Shown: positions 1-8,971 of the stretch, piece by piece
How the letters are laid out: each line of letters begins with the position of its first letter
How positions within the stretch are numbered: the stretch's first letter is position 1
Source of the DNA: CAZKBP01 sp964551015
GTDB lineage: Bacteria > Bacteroidota > Bacteroidia > Cytophagales > Microscillaceae
Assembly: GCA_964551015.1 (NCBI GenBank)
Contig: CAZKBP010000015.1
Coordinates: 1 to 64,000 of the forward strand
Direction: 5' to 3'
DNA: 64,000 nt
Notes under the pieces: generated by a model
Database searches by the model: none
Told to the model about the DNA's origin: nothing
The model's input: only the letters and a program-made list of their open reading frames with translations
Made by a program: the position numbers and the translations under genes

Positions 1-2
1 AT

Positions 3-641
3 AATGTCTTTTTGAAGCAAATTTTGCAAGAAGATGCCTACCTTTGGTTGCTCATTCCCGATTCAACTTTGGCGCAGTTTTCCCTGCGCTAATTGGTATG
101 ATTTAGTCAGGGGGCGGGCCGGGCCAAGGTTTGGGGATGTTGTCTCAAAGATTATCAGGAGCGAGAAAAAGTTTTGCTATGGGGGGGATGTCGGGTACAT
201 TTTGTCTCGGGAACCGTTTCACTCATTACCAAGCTCGAGGAGCTTGCTGATTTGGATTATATTCACGGGGGAGCTTTTTTTACCCACGTTTCCAATTTTC
301 GCGAAGTAGGGCTTCTGCCGGAAGATTATTTTCTTTACTGGGAAGAAACAGATTGGTGTTATCGGGCGAAGAGGCAAGGAATTGAGCTAAAAGTTTGTCA
401 AGAAGCCATTTGCTACGATAAAGTAGGAACCTCCATCGGAAGAGGATTCTTGGCAGAGTATTATTATAGCCTGAACGCGCTTCGTTTTGCTCATAAATAC
501 AAGCCCTGGTACATCGTCTCGATTTTAGGTTTTAATATTTTAAGAATCATCAAAAGGCTCTGGTTGGGGCGGTGGACACATACACGAGCCATTCTGAAGG
601 CTATGGGGCATTTTTTGGCAGGCGGAAAAACAAAGATATAA
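3..641 (+). pseudogene. Family 2 glycosyltransferase, C-terminal part, interrupted by two in-frame stops
   Basis: The left end of the window holds the C-terminal part of a GT2 (rhamnosyltransferase-like) protein; the beginning lies outside. One frame reads through EDAYLWLLIPDS (the usual LLNPDT region, here with Ile for Asn), then meets TAA at 90-92 and TGA at 99-101. The same frame continues with RAKVWGCCLKDYQ and the acceptor-binding motif LYWEETDWCYRAK, and ends at 641. Homology-like sequence on both sides in one frame means two nonsense changes rather than a frameshift. This GT is therefore probably inactive, unless the stops are sequencing errors. A restart inside the gene (for example ATG 174) would lack the nucleotide-sugar domain. 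The next gene starts 11 bases later, consistent with a polysaccharide operon. Family assignment is fairly sure; the substrate is unknown. Confidence 0.75.
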
Positions 642-652
642 AAGTGAGAATT

Positions 653-1465
653 ATGCGAAGAATCAGGATTTTATTTTTTTGGTTGTTCAAATCTAAAAAT
701 AACGTAAAATGGACAGAACTTATTAGTTTCTTGTTCAAGCCTACCGTAGATCAAATCGCCAAACGATACATTGACAATATTGAACTACAAGAGGCTTATC
801 AAATCCATTTCTCTACGATTCCTCATCCGCTCTATTGGCCGAAGCGTTTTCCAATTGAAGGGGTTTATCAAGTGACTTCTGAGACTTTTGATCAAGATGA
901 CTGGCATTATTACCAGAAAAAAGGAACACAGATTGAAAAAGGAGAGCAATTACTAGATATTGGCACAGCTGAGGGTTTATTTTCGCTCACAGTAGCAGAG
1001 CGCTGCGAGCGACTTATTTTAGTAGAGCCAAACCCTGATTTCGTGGAAGCCTTGGAAAAAACTTTTCGTCCCTTTTCCGAAAAAGTAAAAATCATACAGA
1101 GTGCCTTGGGAGATCGCGACCGGGATATGTACATGTCGGAGGGAGATTTAGCGGGTCAACTACGAGAAAAAGGAGAAGCTGGGCAAAAAATCCAAGTGAG
1201 GAAAGTAGATAGCCTCATTACTTCCGAAGAAAAAATCACTTACCTCAAAGCCGACATAGAAGGCTATGAATGGCAGATGCTCACGGGAGCGAAAGAAACT
1301 ATTCAGCGAAACAAACCCAAAATTGCCATTACTAGCTATCATACGGAGAACATAGCCAAGGATATGATTGAGCTTGTGCTGAGCTATGTGCCAGAGTATC
1401 GCTATTTTATAAAAGGCATTCATCAGAATACGGGAAAACCCGTGATGATTCATTTTTACTTGTGA
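653..1465 (+). CDS. FkbM family SAM-dependent methyltransferase
   Basis: A 270-residue protein probably methylating a sugar or other group during surface-polysaccharide synthesis. The SAM-binding motif I is LLDIGTAEGLF at about residues 100-110, followed by the acidic end of strand 2, LILVEPNPDF. The FkbM signature appears as LKADIEGYEWQML at about 198-210. The ATG at 653 (MRRIRILFFW) is preferred over an upstream in-frame ATG at 572 because the longer version would overlap the preceding glycosyltransferase frame by 70 bases. It sits between a GT2 remnant and a polymerase-like membrane protein, which supports a role in O-antigen, capsule or exopolysaccharide decoration. The exact acceptor cannot be read from the sequence. 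Confidence 0.85.
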   Translation: MRRIRILFFWLFKSKNNVKWTELISFLFKPTVDQIAKRYIDNIELQEAYQIHFSTIPHPLYWPKRFPIEGVYQVTSETFDQDDWHYYQKKGTQIEKGEQLLDIGTAEGLFSLTVAERCERLILVEPNPDFVEALEKTFRPFSEKVKIIQSALGDRDRDMYMSEGDLAGQLREKGEAGQKIQVRKVDSLITSEEKITYLKADIEGYEWQMLTGAKETIQRNKPKIAITSYHTENIAKDMIELVLSYVPEYRYFIKGIHQNTGKPVMIHFYL

Positions 1466-1487
1466 GACAATCAAACGCGGGTTGACC

Positions 1488-2711
1488 ATGCGCATAAATG
1501 TGTTTTTATTACTAGGCTTTATCTATTTCTTCTTAAACGGTTTTGCGCTTCCTCAGGGCTTATTGTACACGACTTTGCTCACTCCCTTTTTTTATCTGTG
1601 GATGATTCGCAGAGGAGCCAAACTGGTTATTTTTAAGTTCTTAGTGGCTACTTTGCCTTTTGTGTTGATTCATCTTTGGCTGGGGGTGGAAGTGTATTAT
1701 TATTTTCGGTCATACATTTTGTTTTTTACGTTTTATATTTTCTGCTATGCTTTTTGGTACATGACTCGTTTTTATAGACACTTTGGGTTTTTATTTTCCG
1801 CGATTGTTTGGAGCAATTTTGCACTGACCTTGCTGGCATTGGTGATCCTTTTTACTCCTTTTTGGGATATTTTTTGGGATTACTGGCGAGATTCACCTAG
1901 TAATCAACTGCGCTATCGTCTGGCAATGCTCACCTACGAACCTTCTTACTACGCAACACTCCTCGTACCTTTGACGGGATTCTATATCTTAAGATTATTA
2001 GCACAACCTCTGCAATGGCGGGCTTGGTTGATGGTGATGTTCTCTATTTTACCCATGTTTTTGTCTTTTTCTTTGGGGGTAATAGCGAGCTTGGCAGTGG
2101 CAACGGGTATTTTTTTCCTGTCAGTTTTGCTCAGGCGTTTTGTGGACAAGAACATTTTGCAATCCTTTCTGATCCTGAGCTTTGCCATTACCTTAGCGGC
2201 CATCATTTTATTAGTTATTTATCCTAATAATCCACTTTACCTCAGGATCGCGGATGTGTTTCAGGGAGAAGATTTGTCGGGGAAGGCACGTACCATCTAT
2301 GCTTTTGATTTGTCTTACCAGATCATAGCACAGAAGAGCATTTGGTTTGGGATTGGTTTTGGGCAGGTAAAAATACTTGGGGAGGGTTTGATTAGAGAAT
2401 TTTATCAATATCCGCCGGGCGTAGGTGTGATTGCCTTGCCTAACACCTTGGCCGAGACCCTGGCGGTGTTTGGTATTTTGGGTTTGTTATTAAGATTGGT
2501 AGCAGTGTTGGTCTTATTCTTCAGGTGTAGCGTTTGGCAAAACCATTACCAGTTGCTGATGTTTTCACACGTATTCATCTATCAATTCACGGGGAGTTTT
2601 TATATCAACGTGGCCGAATATGTAATTTGGATTTTGGCTTTTAGCAAAGTTTTCCCCGAGTTTGATTGGCGGAGAAGAACCACCTATGCAAACCAAGATA
2701 GATACGTGTGA
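1488..2711 (+). CDS. Polytopic membrane protein, O-antigen polymerase/ligase (Wzy/WaaL)-like
   Basis: A 407-residue inner-membrane protein with roughly ten to twelve hydrophobic segments. Between the seventh segment and the C-terminal ones is a long loop (SGKARTIYAFDLSY to PPGVGVIALPN) followed by NTLAETLAVFGILGL, the arrangement of O-antigen polymerases and ligases, in which the large periplasmic loop holds catalytic Arg/His residues. The call rests on topology and context, not on strict motifs, because these proteins are poorly conserved. The ATG at 1488 is preferred over a TTG six bases upstream. It starts 22 bases after the methyltransferase and closes the visible polysaccharide cluster; the next gene is on the other strand. 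Confidence 0.65.
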   Translation: MRINVFLLLGFIYFFLNGFALPQGLLYTTLLTPFFYLWMIRRGAKLVIFKFLVATLPFVLIHLWLGVEVYYYFRSYILFFTFYIFCYAFWYMTRFYRHFGFLFSAIVWSNFALTLLALVILFTPFWDIFWDYWRDSPSNQLRYRLAMLTYEPSYYATLLVPLTGFYILRLLAQPLQWRAWLMVMFSILPMFLSFSLGVIASLAVATGIFFLSVLLRRFVDKNILQSFLILSFAITLAAIILLVIYPNNPLYLRIADVFQGEDLSGKARTIYAFDLSYQIIAQKSIWFGIGFGQVKILGEGLIREFYQYPPGVGVIALPNTLAETLAVFGILGLLLRLVAVLVLFFRCSVWQNHYQLLMFSHVFIYQFTGSFYINVAEYVIWILAFSKVFPEFDWRRRTTYANQDRYV

Positions 2712-2754
2712 AAGAAACTGGAGATTAGCTTAATCCTCTATAAACACTCCTCAC

Positions 2755-3978
2755 TTAAGCCGCCTTCAGATGACTTAGCTTTGACTTTTCAAATCTCTCG
2801 CGGGCGTAGTCAAGGGTAATAACAAAGTTTTTGACATCTTTCATAGAAGGTACATCAAACATGGCATCGTTCATAATGGCCTCACAGACAGAGCGTAAGC
2901 CTCTGGCTCCTAGCTTAGAATCCATAGCTTTTTCTACGATATAATCTAAGGCCGCGTCTTCAAAAGAAAGTTCTACTCCTTCCAAGGCAAATAGCTTTTT
3001 GTACTGCTTGATCAAAGCATTTTTGGGCTCTGTCAAAATCTTGCGAATGGTTTCTTGGCTTAATGGCTGCAAATAAGTAATCACAGGAATTCGACCTACT
3101 AATTCGGGAATCAAACCAAAGGATTTGAGGTCTTGCGAGGTTACGTATTGAAGCAGATTTTCGGTATCAATCTCTGGGCCTTCTTCCTCATTAGCAAAAC
3201 CCACGGGGCGAGTCTTGATACGGCTTCCAATCAACCGCTGAATACCATCAAAAGCACCACCACAGATAAACAAGATATTATCCGTGTTGATTTGTACCAA
3301 CTTTTGCTCAGGATGTTTGCGGCCACCTTGTGGGGGCACGTTTACATTAGAGCCTTCCAGCATTTTGAGTAAGGCTTGCTGGACGCCCTCACCGCTCACA
3401 TCGCGCGTAATGGAAGGATTATCAGATTTGCGAGCGATTTTATCAATTTCATCAATATAAACAATACCACGCTCGGCGGCTTCTACATCATAATCAGCCG
3501 CTTGTAAAAGATGGGTTAATACGTTTTCTACATCTTCGCCCACGTAGCCTGCTTCCGTCAGCACGGTGGCATCGGCAATACAAAAAGGCACTTGGAGAAT
3601 CTTGGCTAGGGTTTTGGCCAGATAAGTCTTGCCGGTTCCTGTTTCTCCGACCATCACGATATTGGACTTCTCGATAATAATATCATCCTCATCGTCCTTT
3701 TGCATCAATCGCTTGTAATGATTGTACACGGCCACGGTCAGCACCTTTTTCGCGTCGTCCTGCCCCACTACGTATTGGTCCAGGTGGGTTTTCATTTCGG
3801 CGGGCTTAATCAGGTTAAACTTGGGAGGGGGGCCATCGGACTTTACCTTCATTTCTTCCAAGACAATTTGATGGGCCTGGAAGATACATTCATCGCAGAT
3901 ATGACCATTCAGTCCTGATACCATAATGAGGACTTCATTCTTTTTCTTTCCACAGAAGGAACAAACAATTTGAGGCAT
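2755..3978 (-). CDS. clpX: ATP-dependent Clp protease ATP-binding subunit ClpX
   Basis: A 407-residue AAA+ unfoldase that feeds substrates to ClpP in the cytoplasm. The N-terminal zinc-binding domain has Cys6, Cys9, Cys28 and Cys31. Walker A is GETGTGKT at 111-118, Walker B is GIVYIDEID at about 171-179, and sensor 2 is GARGLR near the C terminus. RDVSGEGVQQALLKMLEG is a typical ClpX stretch. The ClpP-docking loop is present as VGF in place of the commoner IGF/LGF. Length and motifs match the full family. It lies 108 bases downstream of clpP in the same direction, the common clpP-clpX order. It is convergent with the polysaccharide cluster, and no clear terminator is seen in the short gap. 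Confidence 0.98.
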   Translation of the reverse strand: MPQIVCSFCGKKKNEVLIMVSGLNGHICDECIFQAHQIVLEEMKVKSDGPPPKFNLIKPAEMKTHLDQYVVGQDDAKKVLTVAVYNHYKRLMQKDDEDDIIIEKSNIVMVGETGTGKTYLAKTLAKILQVPFCIADATVLTEAGYVGEDVENVLTHLLQAADYDVEAAERGIVYIDEIDKIARKSDNPSITRDVSGEGVQQALLKMLEGSNVNVPPQGGRKHPEQKLVQINTDNILFICGGAFDGIQRLIGSRIKTRPVGFANEEEGPEIDTENLLQYVTSQDLKSFGLIPELVGRIPVITYLQPLSQETIRKILTEPKNALIKQYKKLFALEGVELSFEDAALDYIVEKAMDSKLGARGLRSVCEAIMNDAMFDVPSMKDVKNFVITLDYARERFEKSKLSHLKAA

Positions 3979-4086
3979 AATATTACTAAGTGTATGAGGA
4001 TATGGTTTTGGTATAAATACAATGAACGTCTCATACGCTCATTGTAATGGACTCTTGGTCAGGGAAAGACAGGGAAGAATAGCTTT

Positions 4087-4821
4087 CTATTCTCTCATCA
4101 ACACTTCATCGATAAGACCGTATGCTTTGGCATTTTTGGCTGTCATCCAATAATCTCTATCTGAATCTTGCTCTACTTCCTCGACGTTTTTACCACTATG
4201 ACGAGCAAGAATATCGTAAAGTTCATTACGGATGCTTAGAAGTAAATTGGCTGAGATTTCAATATCAGAAGCTTGGCCACCTGCTCCTCCCATGGGTTGG
4301 TGAATCATCACGCGTGCGTGCTCTAAGGCTGATCGTTTCTCAGGAGTTCCACCGGCTAGCAAAATGGCTCCCATAGAAGCGGCCAAACCTGTGCAGATAG
4401 TTGCCACATCTGGCTTGATGTATTGCATGGTATCGTAGATACTAAGCCCAGCATAAACCGATCCTCCGGGACAATTGATGTAAAGGAGGACATCTTTCTT
4501 GGGGTCTAAGGATTCTAGAAAGAGCATTTGGGCAACAATGATATTGGCAAACTCATCATTAATCGGCAAACCGAGGAAAATGATACGGTCGGCCATCAAA
4601 CGCGAAAACACATCTACCTCTGCAAAGCGCATTTGACGCTCTTCAATCACAGAGCGGGTCATGTTTTCTACCTGATCTATATATTTATCTACACGTAATC
4701 CGTTGATTCCCTTTCCTTTTACTGCGTAGTCACGGAATTCTTTCGTTTGTAGTTCGCTCTTGATAGAATCTTGATGGAGGCTGGTGATGTTATATTTATT
4801 AAATCCTTGATGATTGCTCAT
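4087..4821 (-). CDS. clpP: ATP-dependent Clp protease proteolytic subunit ClpP
   Basis: A 244-residue serine protease that forms the double-heptamer chamber used with ClpX and ClpC, both encoded in this window. The catalytic triad is Ser149 (GLAASMGAILLA), His174 (MIHQPMGG) and Asp223 (DRDYWM), with the standard 25- and 49-residue spacings. The N terminus is about 50 residues longer than E. coli ClpP, if the ATG at 4821 is used; the extension may include a propeptide. Alternative internal starts cannot be excluded. The gene lies between tig and clpX on the same strand, with a terminator-like hairpin separating it from tig. Confidence 0.97.
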   Translation of the reverse strand: MSNHQGFNKYNITSLHQDSIKSELQTKEFRDYAVKGKGINGLRVDKYIDQVENMTRSVIEERQMRFAEVDVFSRLMADRIIFLGLPINDEFANIIVAQMLFLESLDPKKDVLLYINCPGGSVYAGLSIYDTMQYIKPDVATICTGLAASMGAILLAGGTPEKRSALEHARVMIHQPMGGAGGQASDIEISANLLLSIRNELYDILARHSGKNVEEVEQDSDRDYWMTAKNAKAYGLIDEVLMRE

Positions 4822-4846
4822 AATTATACAATTTATTTCTACAAAA

Positions 4847-4877
4847 GTAAAAAAAAAGCCCTTTGTAGCAAAGGACT
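4847..4877 (-). terminator. Rho-independent terminator-like hairpin between tig and clpP
   Basis: On the minus strand a 9-bp stem (AGTCCTTTG / CAAAGGGCT, one G-T pair) with a 3-base loop is followed by a run of nine or more T. It follows the tig stop codon by about 30 bases and precedes clpP. It would end or attenuate tig transcripts, so clpP-clpX probably also has its own promoter. Confidence 0.75.
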
Positions 4878-4905
4878 TTTACATAATGCTTTGATAACAT
4901 TGGGA

Positions 4906-6300
4906 TTAGGCAAATAGTTTTTCGAATTCTTCACGGCTGATCTCGGCCTCGGTTGCGTCCACTTGATTTCTAAGATGATCCATCACTTTGTCTTGGAGAA
5001 CCTGATTGATCAACTGTTGCGCGTTTTTGCCATCTTCACTTTGCAGGTAGTTTTGCACCATCGTATCCATATACTGTTGCATTTCAGGGCTTTGAGGTAA
5101 GTAACCACCGAACTGGCTGAGGATCATTTGGCGGGCTTTCTGTTCTACTTCGGCTTGCTCGACCTTGATCTCAGCTTCTTTCACGATTTTTTCTTTAATC
5201 AAATCCCAGCGCAGTCCTTTGGCAAACTCATCGTATTCTTCTTCTATCTCTTCGCGCTCAAATTTTCCTTCATTAGCTTGCACTAGCCAGTCTTTAAGAA
5301 ACTCATCGGGAAGTGTTATCTCGGTTTTTTCCAGAATTTGCTTTTGAATTTGCTGATAGACATAGCTTTCTGCCTCACGCTTGTAATTTTCAGCAATGGT
5401 ATTATTAACTTTTTCTAAAAACTGTTCTTCGGTCGCGATTTCATCATCGGGGAAGACTTTTTGGAAAAATTCCTCATTCAGCTCGGCTAGTTCCGTATGG
5501 CTAATGCTCTCGATAGTAAATTCAAAATCACCTTCTAAGGCTTCGGCTTCTTCTTGGCTGATACCCGTGGCTAGACTGATTCCTTTAGCTCCAGTCTTGA
5601 AGAGATTTTGGATATTATCAATAGGAATCGTATCTCCGGCTTTGAAACCAATAAATTGATCTACTACTTCTTCATTTAGTTGATTGAGTGGCAGAAGTAT
5701 ATTATGATGGAAAGAAGGCTCTTGTGGCTCCTCTGTTTCTGGGGTTTCTTCTGCTGTTGCTGAGGTTTCAGACGAGGTGGCTTCCACTTTTTTGAGGTCT
5801 CCTTTCACGAAATCGCCTGCTTCACTCGTTTCTACCTCGCTGGTGTCGCCGTATTGTCTGCGAATATTCTCGATAATCTCCTGCACCTGACTTTCATCTT
5901 GGGTGATTTGATAATTGGTGACCTCCAACTGCTCTAAGTCATAATTAAACTCGGGTACGATGCCAATCCTGTAAGAAAACTCGAACTCCTGTCCAAAATC
6001 AACTTGGGGGAGGTCATCCATCACGGGCAGAGGTTCACCCACTACTTTCAACTCCTTTTCTCGGAGATACTCATAGAGCGATTTGGAGAGAATCTGGTTA
6101 ATTTCTTCCAAAAGGATACTTTTCCCGTACATTCGCTTCACAATCGCAGGAGGTACTTTGCCAGGTCGAAAGCCTTTGAGTTGAATTTGCTTGCTGTAAG
6201 CTTTGATTTTTTTTTCAACCTCTGGTTGATAATCTGCTTCATTTAGCTTAATTTTAATCAGAGCGTTGGTTGGGCTTTGTTGATCTAGATCAATGTTCAA
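4906..6300 (-). CDS. tig: Trigger factor (ribosome-associated chaperone and peptidyl-prolyl isomerase)
   Basis: A protein of about 464 residues that binds the ribosome exit tunnel and assists folding of nascent chains. The ribosome-docking motif GFRPGKVPP is at residues 43-51. A PPIase-like FKBP region follows at about 150-255 and contains an acidic, Glu/Thr/Pro-rich insert (residues about 165-190). The C-terminal helical chaperone domain ends with ISREEFEKLFA. No ATG exists in frame near the 5' end: two TTG codons, at 6307-6309 and 6298-6300, are the only plausible starts, and the second gives MNIDLDQQSP, which resembles other Bacteroidota trigger factors. The tRNA-Leu gene lies just upstream on the same strand. 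Confidence 0.95.
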   Translation of the reverse strand: MNIDLDQQSPTNALIKIKLNEADYQPEVEKKIKAYSKQIQLKGFRPGKVPPAIVKRMYGKSILLEEINQILSKSLYEYLREKELKVVGEPLPVMDDLPQVDFGQEFEFSYRIGIVPEFNYDLEQLEVTNYQITQDESQVQEIIENIRRQYGDTSEVETSEAGDFVKGDLKKVEATSSETSATAEETPETEEPQEPSFHHNILLPLNQLNEEVVDQFIGFKAGDTIPIDNIQNLFKTGAKGISLATGISQEEAEALEGDFEFTIESISHTELAELNEEFFQKVFPDDEIATEEQFLEKVNNTIAENYKREAESYVYQQIQKQILEKTEITLPDEFLKDWLVQANEGKFEREEIEEEYDEFAKGLRWDLIKEKIVKEAEIKVEQAEVEQKARQMILSQFGGYLPQSPEMQQYMDTMVQNYLQSEDGKNAQQLINQVLQDKVMDHLRNQVDATEAEISREEFEKLFA

Positions 6301-6367
6301 GGTGTTCAAAGAATTTAAGTTGGAATGATGCAGTTAGCCTCTAAAAATGGAGAGAGAGGCCAAAGAG

Positions 6368-6452
6368 TGGTGCGGATGGAGGGAGTCGAACCCCCACGCC
6401 TTGCGGCGCTAGATCCTAAGTCTAGTGCGTCTACCAATTCCGCCACATCCGC
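6368..6452 (-). tRNA. tRNA-Leu (anticodon UAG), CCA encoded
   Basis: On the minus strand the gene begins GCGGATGTGGCGGAATTGG and can be folded fully. The 7-bp acceptor stem is GCGGATG/CATCCGC. The D arm contains GGTAGACGC. The anticodon stem CTAGA/TCTAG encloses CTTAGGA, giving anticodon UAG. A variable arm (GCGCCGCAAGGCGT) is typical of class II Leu tRNAs. The T arm is GGGGGTTCGACTCCC. Discriminator A and a genomically encoded CCA follow (TGG at 6368-6370 on the plus strand). Confidence 0.96.
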
Positions 6453-6633
6453 TTATCACAATTGGAGTGCAAATTTAGTAAGTAATTTTTCATCCGCAAT
6501 ACTATTTTCATTTTATTTTTGAAGAGATTATAATTTCATAAGTAAATCATTCATAGATCACATCAAACCCCTTCCATCATCATCATCCTGACGAAGCTCT
6601 GCCTTAACCGATGGAGCGCTTCAAAAAGTAAAA

Positions 6634-8901
6634 ATGCTAAAAAACCACAACGCTATGCAAGCACTGGACTTGGAAGAAGAAAAGAAAGAAATCCTTAGAC
6701 AATACCGAAAACTCAGACGCAGCGTCCAACCCTATCTCAAAGTGGGAGATGCCGAATTAATTCGTAAAGCTTTTTCCGTAGCACTGGAAGGGCATAGGGA
6801 GATGCGTCGCAAAAGTGGTGAACCCTACATCCTACATCCCATTGCCGTGGCTCAAATCGTATTGGATGAAATCAATCTAGGCCCTACCGCGGTGGCTGCT
6901 GCCCTGCTACACGATGTGGTAGAAGATACAGAATGGACACTCGAGGATATTGAGCGTGAATTTGGTACTAAAATCGCCAAAATTGTAGATGGCGTTACCA
7001 AAATACAATCCTCTAATAAGTTTGAACTCAATTTAGGAGTGTCACAACAGGCTGAGAATTTTCGCAAGATGATTCTCACGCTCTCTGATGACGTAAGAGT
7101 GATCCTCATTAAGTTGGCCGACCGCTTGCACAATATGCGTACGCTGGGCAGTATGGAGCGTAACAAACAGCTCAAAATCGCCTCGGAGACAATTTATATC
7201 TACGCCCCGCTGGCGCACCGCTTAGGACTCTACAAAATTAAAACTGAGCTAGAAGATTTACATCTCAAGTACAGCCGAACGGAGGTCTACCGAGAGATTG
7301 CCGAAAAGCTCAACAAAACCAAAGAACAAAGAAGTCGTTTTATTCAAGAGTTTATTACCCCTCTGCATGAGGCCGTGGAAAAGGCTGGCTTTGAAGCTCG
7401 TATTTTTGGTCGCCCTAAATCCATCTATTCGATTTGGAATAAAATGCAAAAGCAGAATATCCCTTTCGAGCGCATTTACGATCTATTTGCCATCCGCATC
7501 GTGATTGATTCAGAGGGAATCCACGAAAAACCAGACTGTTGGCGGGTCTACTCACTCGTGACGGATTTTTATAAACCCAACCCAGACCGTCTGCGAGACT
7601 GGATCAGCAACCCCAAAGCCAATGGCTACGAGTCGCTCCACACCACGGTCATGGGGCCAGAAGGCAAGTGGGTAGAGGTGCAAATCCGCACCGCACGTAT
7701 GGATGAAATTGCCGAAAAAGGTTATGCTGCTCATTGGAAATACAAGGAGCAGGGCAAGAATCAAACGACCAAGGAATCTGGCTTAGACACTTGGGTACGA
7801 ACCATCCGCGAACTGCGTGAGCAAAACAAAGACCTGAGTGCTACTGAGTTCATTAGCAACTTCCGCTCTAATTTTTTTAGTGAAGAGGTTTTTGTCTTTA
7901 CCCCCAAAGGTGATCTCAAAAGTTTGCCGAATGGGGCTACAGTATTGGATTTTGCCTTTGAAATTCACACCGAAATTGGAACCAGTTGTCTGGGGGCAAA
8001 AGTTAACCAAAAACTAGTCCCGCTGAGTCATAAGCTTCGCAATGGGGATCAAATCGAGATTATCACTTCTAAGCAAGCCAAGCCCAATGCAGATTGGCTT
8101 CGCTTCGTGGTAACGGCGCGTGCCAAAACTAAGATCAAAGACTACATTCGCCACGAGCGCAAACAGTTTATTGTCAAAGGTAAAGAGTTGGTTCAAACCA
8201 AATTCAAAAGAGCTGATTTTGAATTTAATGACCAGAATCAAAACGAACTGAGGCAGTTCCTTGGGTTTAAAAGCCTGTCAGACCTCTTTTATGACATTGG
8301 CCGAGGTTACATCAATACCAAGCAAATTAACAAGTATATTGCTTGGAAAAACAAACGCAAGGTAGCACTCGAGAAGAAAGCAAATCAAAACCATAGCAAT
8401 GGCAGCACGGTCAAAACCCAGACGCATCACCACTTTTCTAAATCTGATACGCTGGTCATTGGCGACGAAAGCAATATGCAATATTCGCTGGCTAATTGCT
8501 GTAATCCCATTCCAGGAAATGACGTATTTGGCTTTATTACCGTGAACGACGGTATTAAGGTACATCGCACGGATTGCCCCAACGCGGTGGAACTCATGTC
8601 GAATTATGGTTATCGGGTCATCAAGACCGTTTGGAAGTCACAGCGGGAACTGCTCTTTCAGGTTGAGCTGAAGATCATCGGAACTGACCGGATTGGCTTG
8701 GTGCGCGACGTTACGCAAGTGATTTCTAGTGATATGAAAGTAAATATCAATGCCATTGACGTAGGAATCACCGATGAAGGAATCTTTGAAGGCTCCATCA
8801 AACTCTACGTACGTAATAAAGATCACCTGGAAACCTTAATGGATAAGTTGAATAGCATAGAAGGGGTTGAGTCAGTCAATCGCTTCGACCATAATGATTG
8901 A
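6634..8901 (+). CDS. rel: Bifunctional (p)ppGpp synthetase/hydrolase (RelA/SpoT, Rel family)
   Basis: A 755-residue stringent-response enzyme that makes and degrades (p)ppGpp in the cytoplasm. The N-terminal HD hydrolase domain has His68 and the His93-Asp94 pair (ALLHDVVEDTEW), so hydrolysis should be active. The synthetase domain follows, with GRPKSIYSIWNKM, FAIRIVID and the substrate region GYESLHTTVMGP plus VEVQIRT. A TGS domain lies near 415-475, a zinc-finger/helical part has ANCCNPIPGNDVFGF, and an ACT domain ends the protein (RIGLVRDVTQVIS). A second in-frame ATG at 6655 would remove seven residues. Both catalytic halves look intact, unlike RelA enzymes with a dead HD domain. Confidence 0.96.
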   Translation: MLKNHNAMQALDLEEEKKEILRQYRKLRRSVQPYLKVGDAELIRKAFSVALEGHREMRRKSGEPYILHPIAVAQIVLDEINLGPTAVAAALLHDVVEDTEWTLEDIEREFGTKIAKIVDGVTKIQSSNKFELNLGVSQQAENFRKMILTLSDDVRVILIKLADRLHNMRTLGSMERNKQLKIASETIYIYAPLAHRLGLYKIKTELEDLHLKYSRTEVYREIAEKLNKTKEQRSRFIQEFITPLHEAVEKAGFEARIFGRPKSIYSIWNKMQKQNIPFERIYDLFAIRIVIDSEGIHEKPDCWRVYSLVTDFYKPNPDRLRDWISNPKANGYESLHTTVMGPEGKWVEVQIRTARMDEIAEKGYAAHWKYKEQGKNQTTKESGLDTWVRTIRELREQNKDLSATEFISNFRSNFFSEEVFVFTPKGDLKSLPNGATVLDFAFEIHTEIGTSCLGAKVNQKLVPLSHKLRNGDQIEIITSKQAKPNADWLRFVVTARAKTKIKDYIRHERKQFIVKGKELVQTKFKRADFEFNDQNQNELRQFLGFKSLSDLFYDIGRGYINTKQINKYIAWKNKRKVALEKKANQNHSNGSTVKTQTHHHFSKSDTLVIGDESNMQYSLANCCNPIPGNDVFGFITVNDGIKVHRTDCPNAVELMSNYGYRVIKTVWKSQRELLFQVELKIIGTDRIGLVRDVTQVISSDMKVNINAIDVGITDEGIFEGSIKLYVRNKDHLETLMDKLNSIEGVESVNRFDHND

Positions 8902-8958
8902 GTCATTACACGAGCAGGTCTAGCTTGATTCAAACCTTTTAAATAAGTGGAAATATCC

Positions 8959-8966
8959 TATATTTG
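8959..8966 (+). promoter_or_regulatory. Candidate Bacteroidota -7 promoter element
   Basis: TATATTTG matches the TAnnTTTG -7 element of Bacteroidota promoters. No clear TTTG -33 box is visible. It lies only five bases before the first ATG of the fur gene, so transcription would start at or near that ATG and the second ATG at 8981 might be used instead. Confidence 0.35.
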
Positions 8967-8971
8967 TAAAA

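Noticed and set aside
1160..1495. Long minus-strand open frame across the FkbM gene
   Set aside because: It lies antisense to a well-supported methyltransferase and has no domain text; it is a shadow of the real gene.
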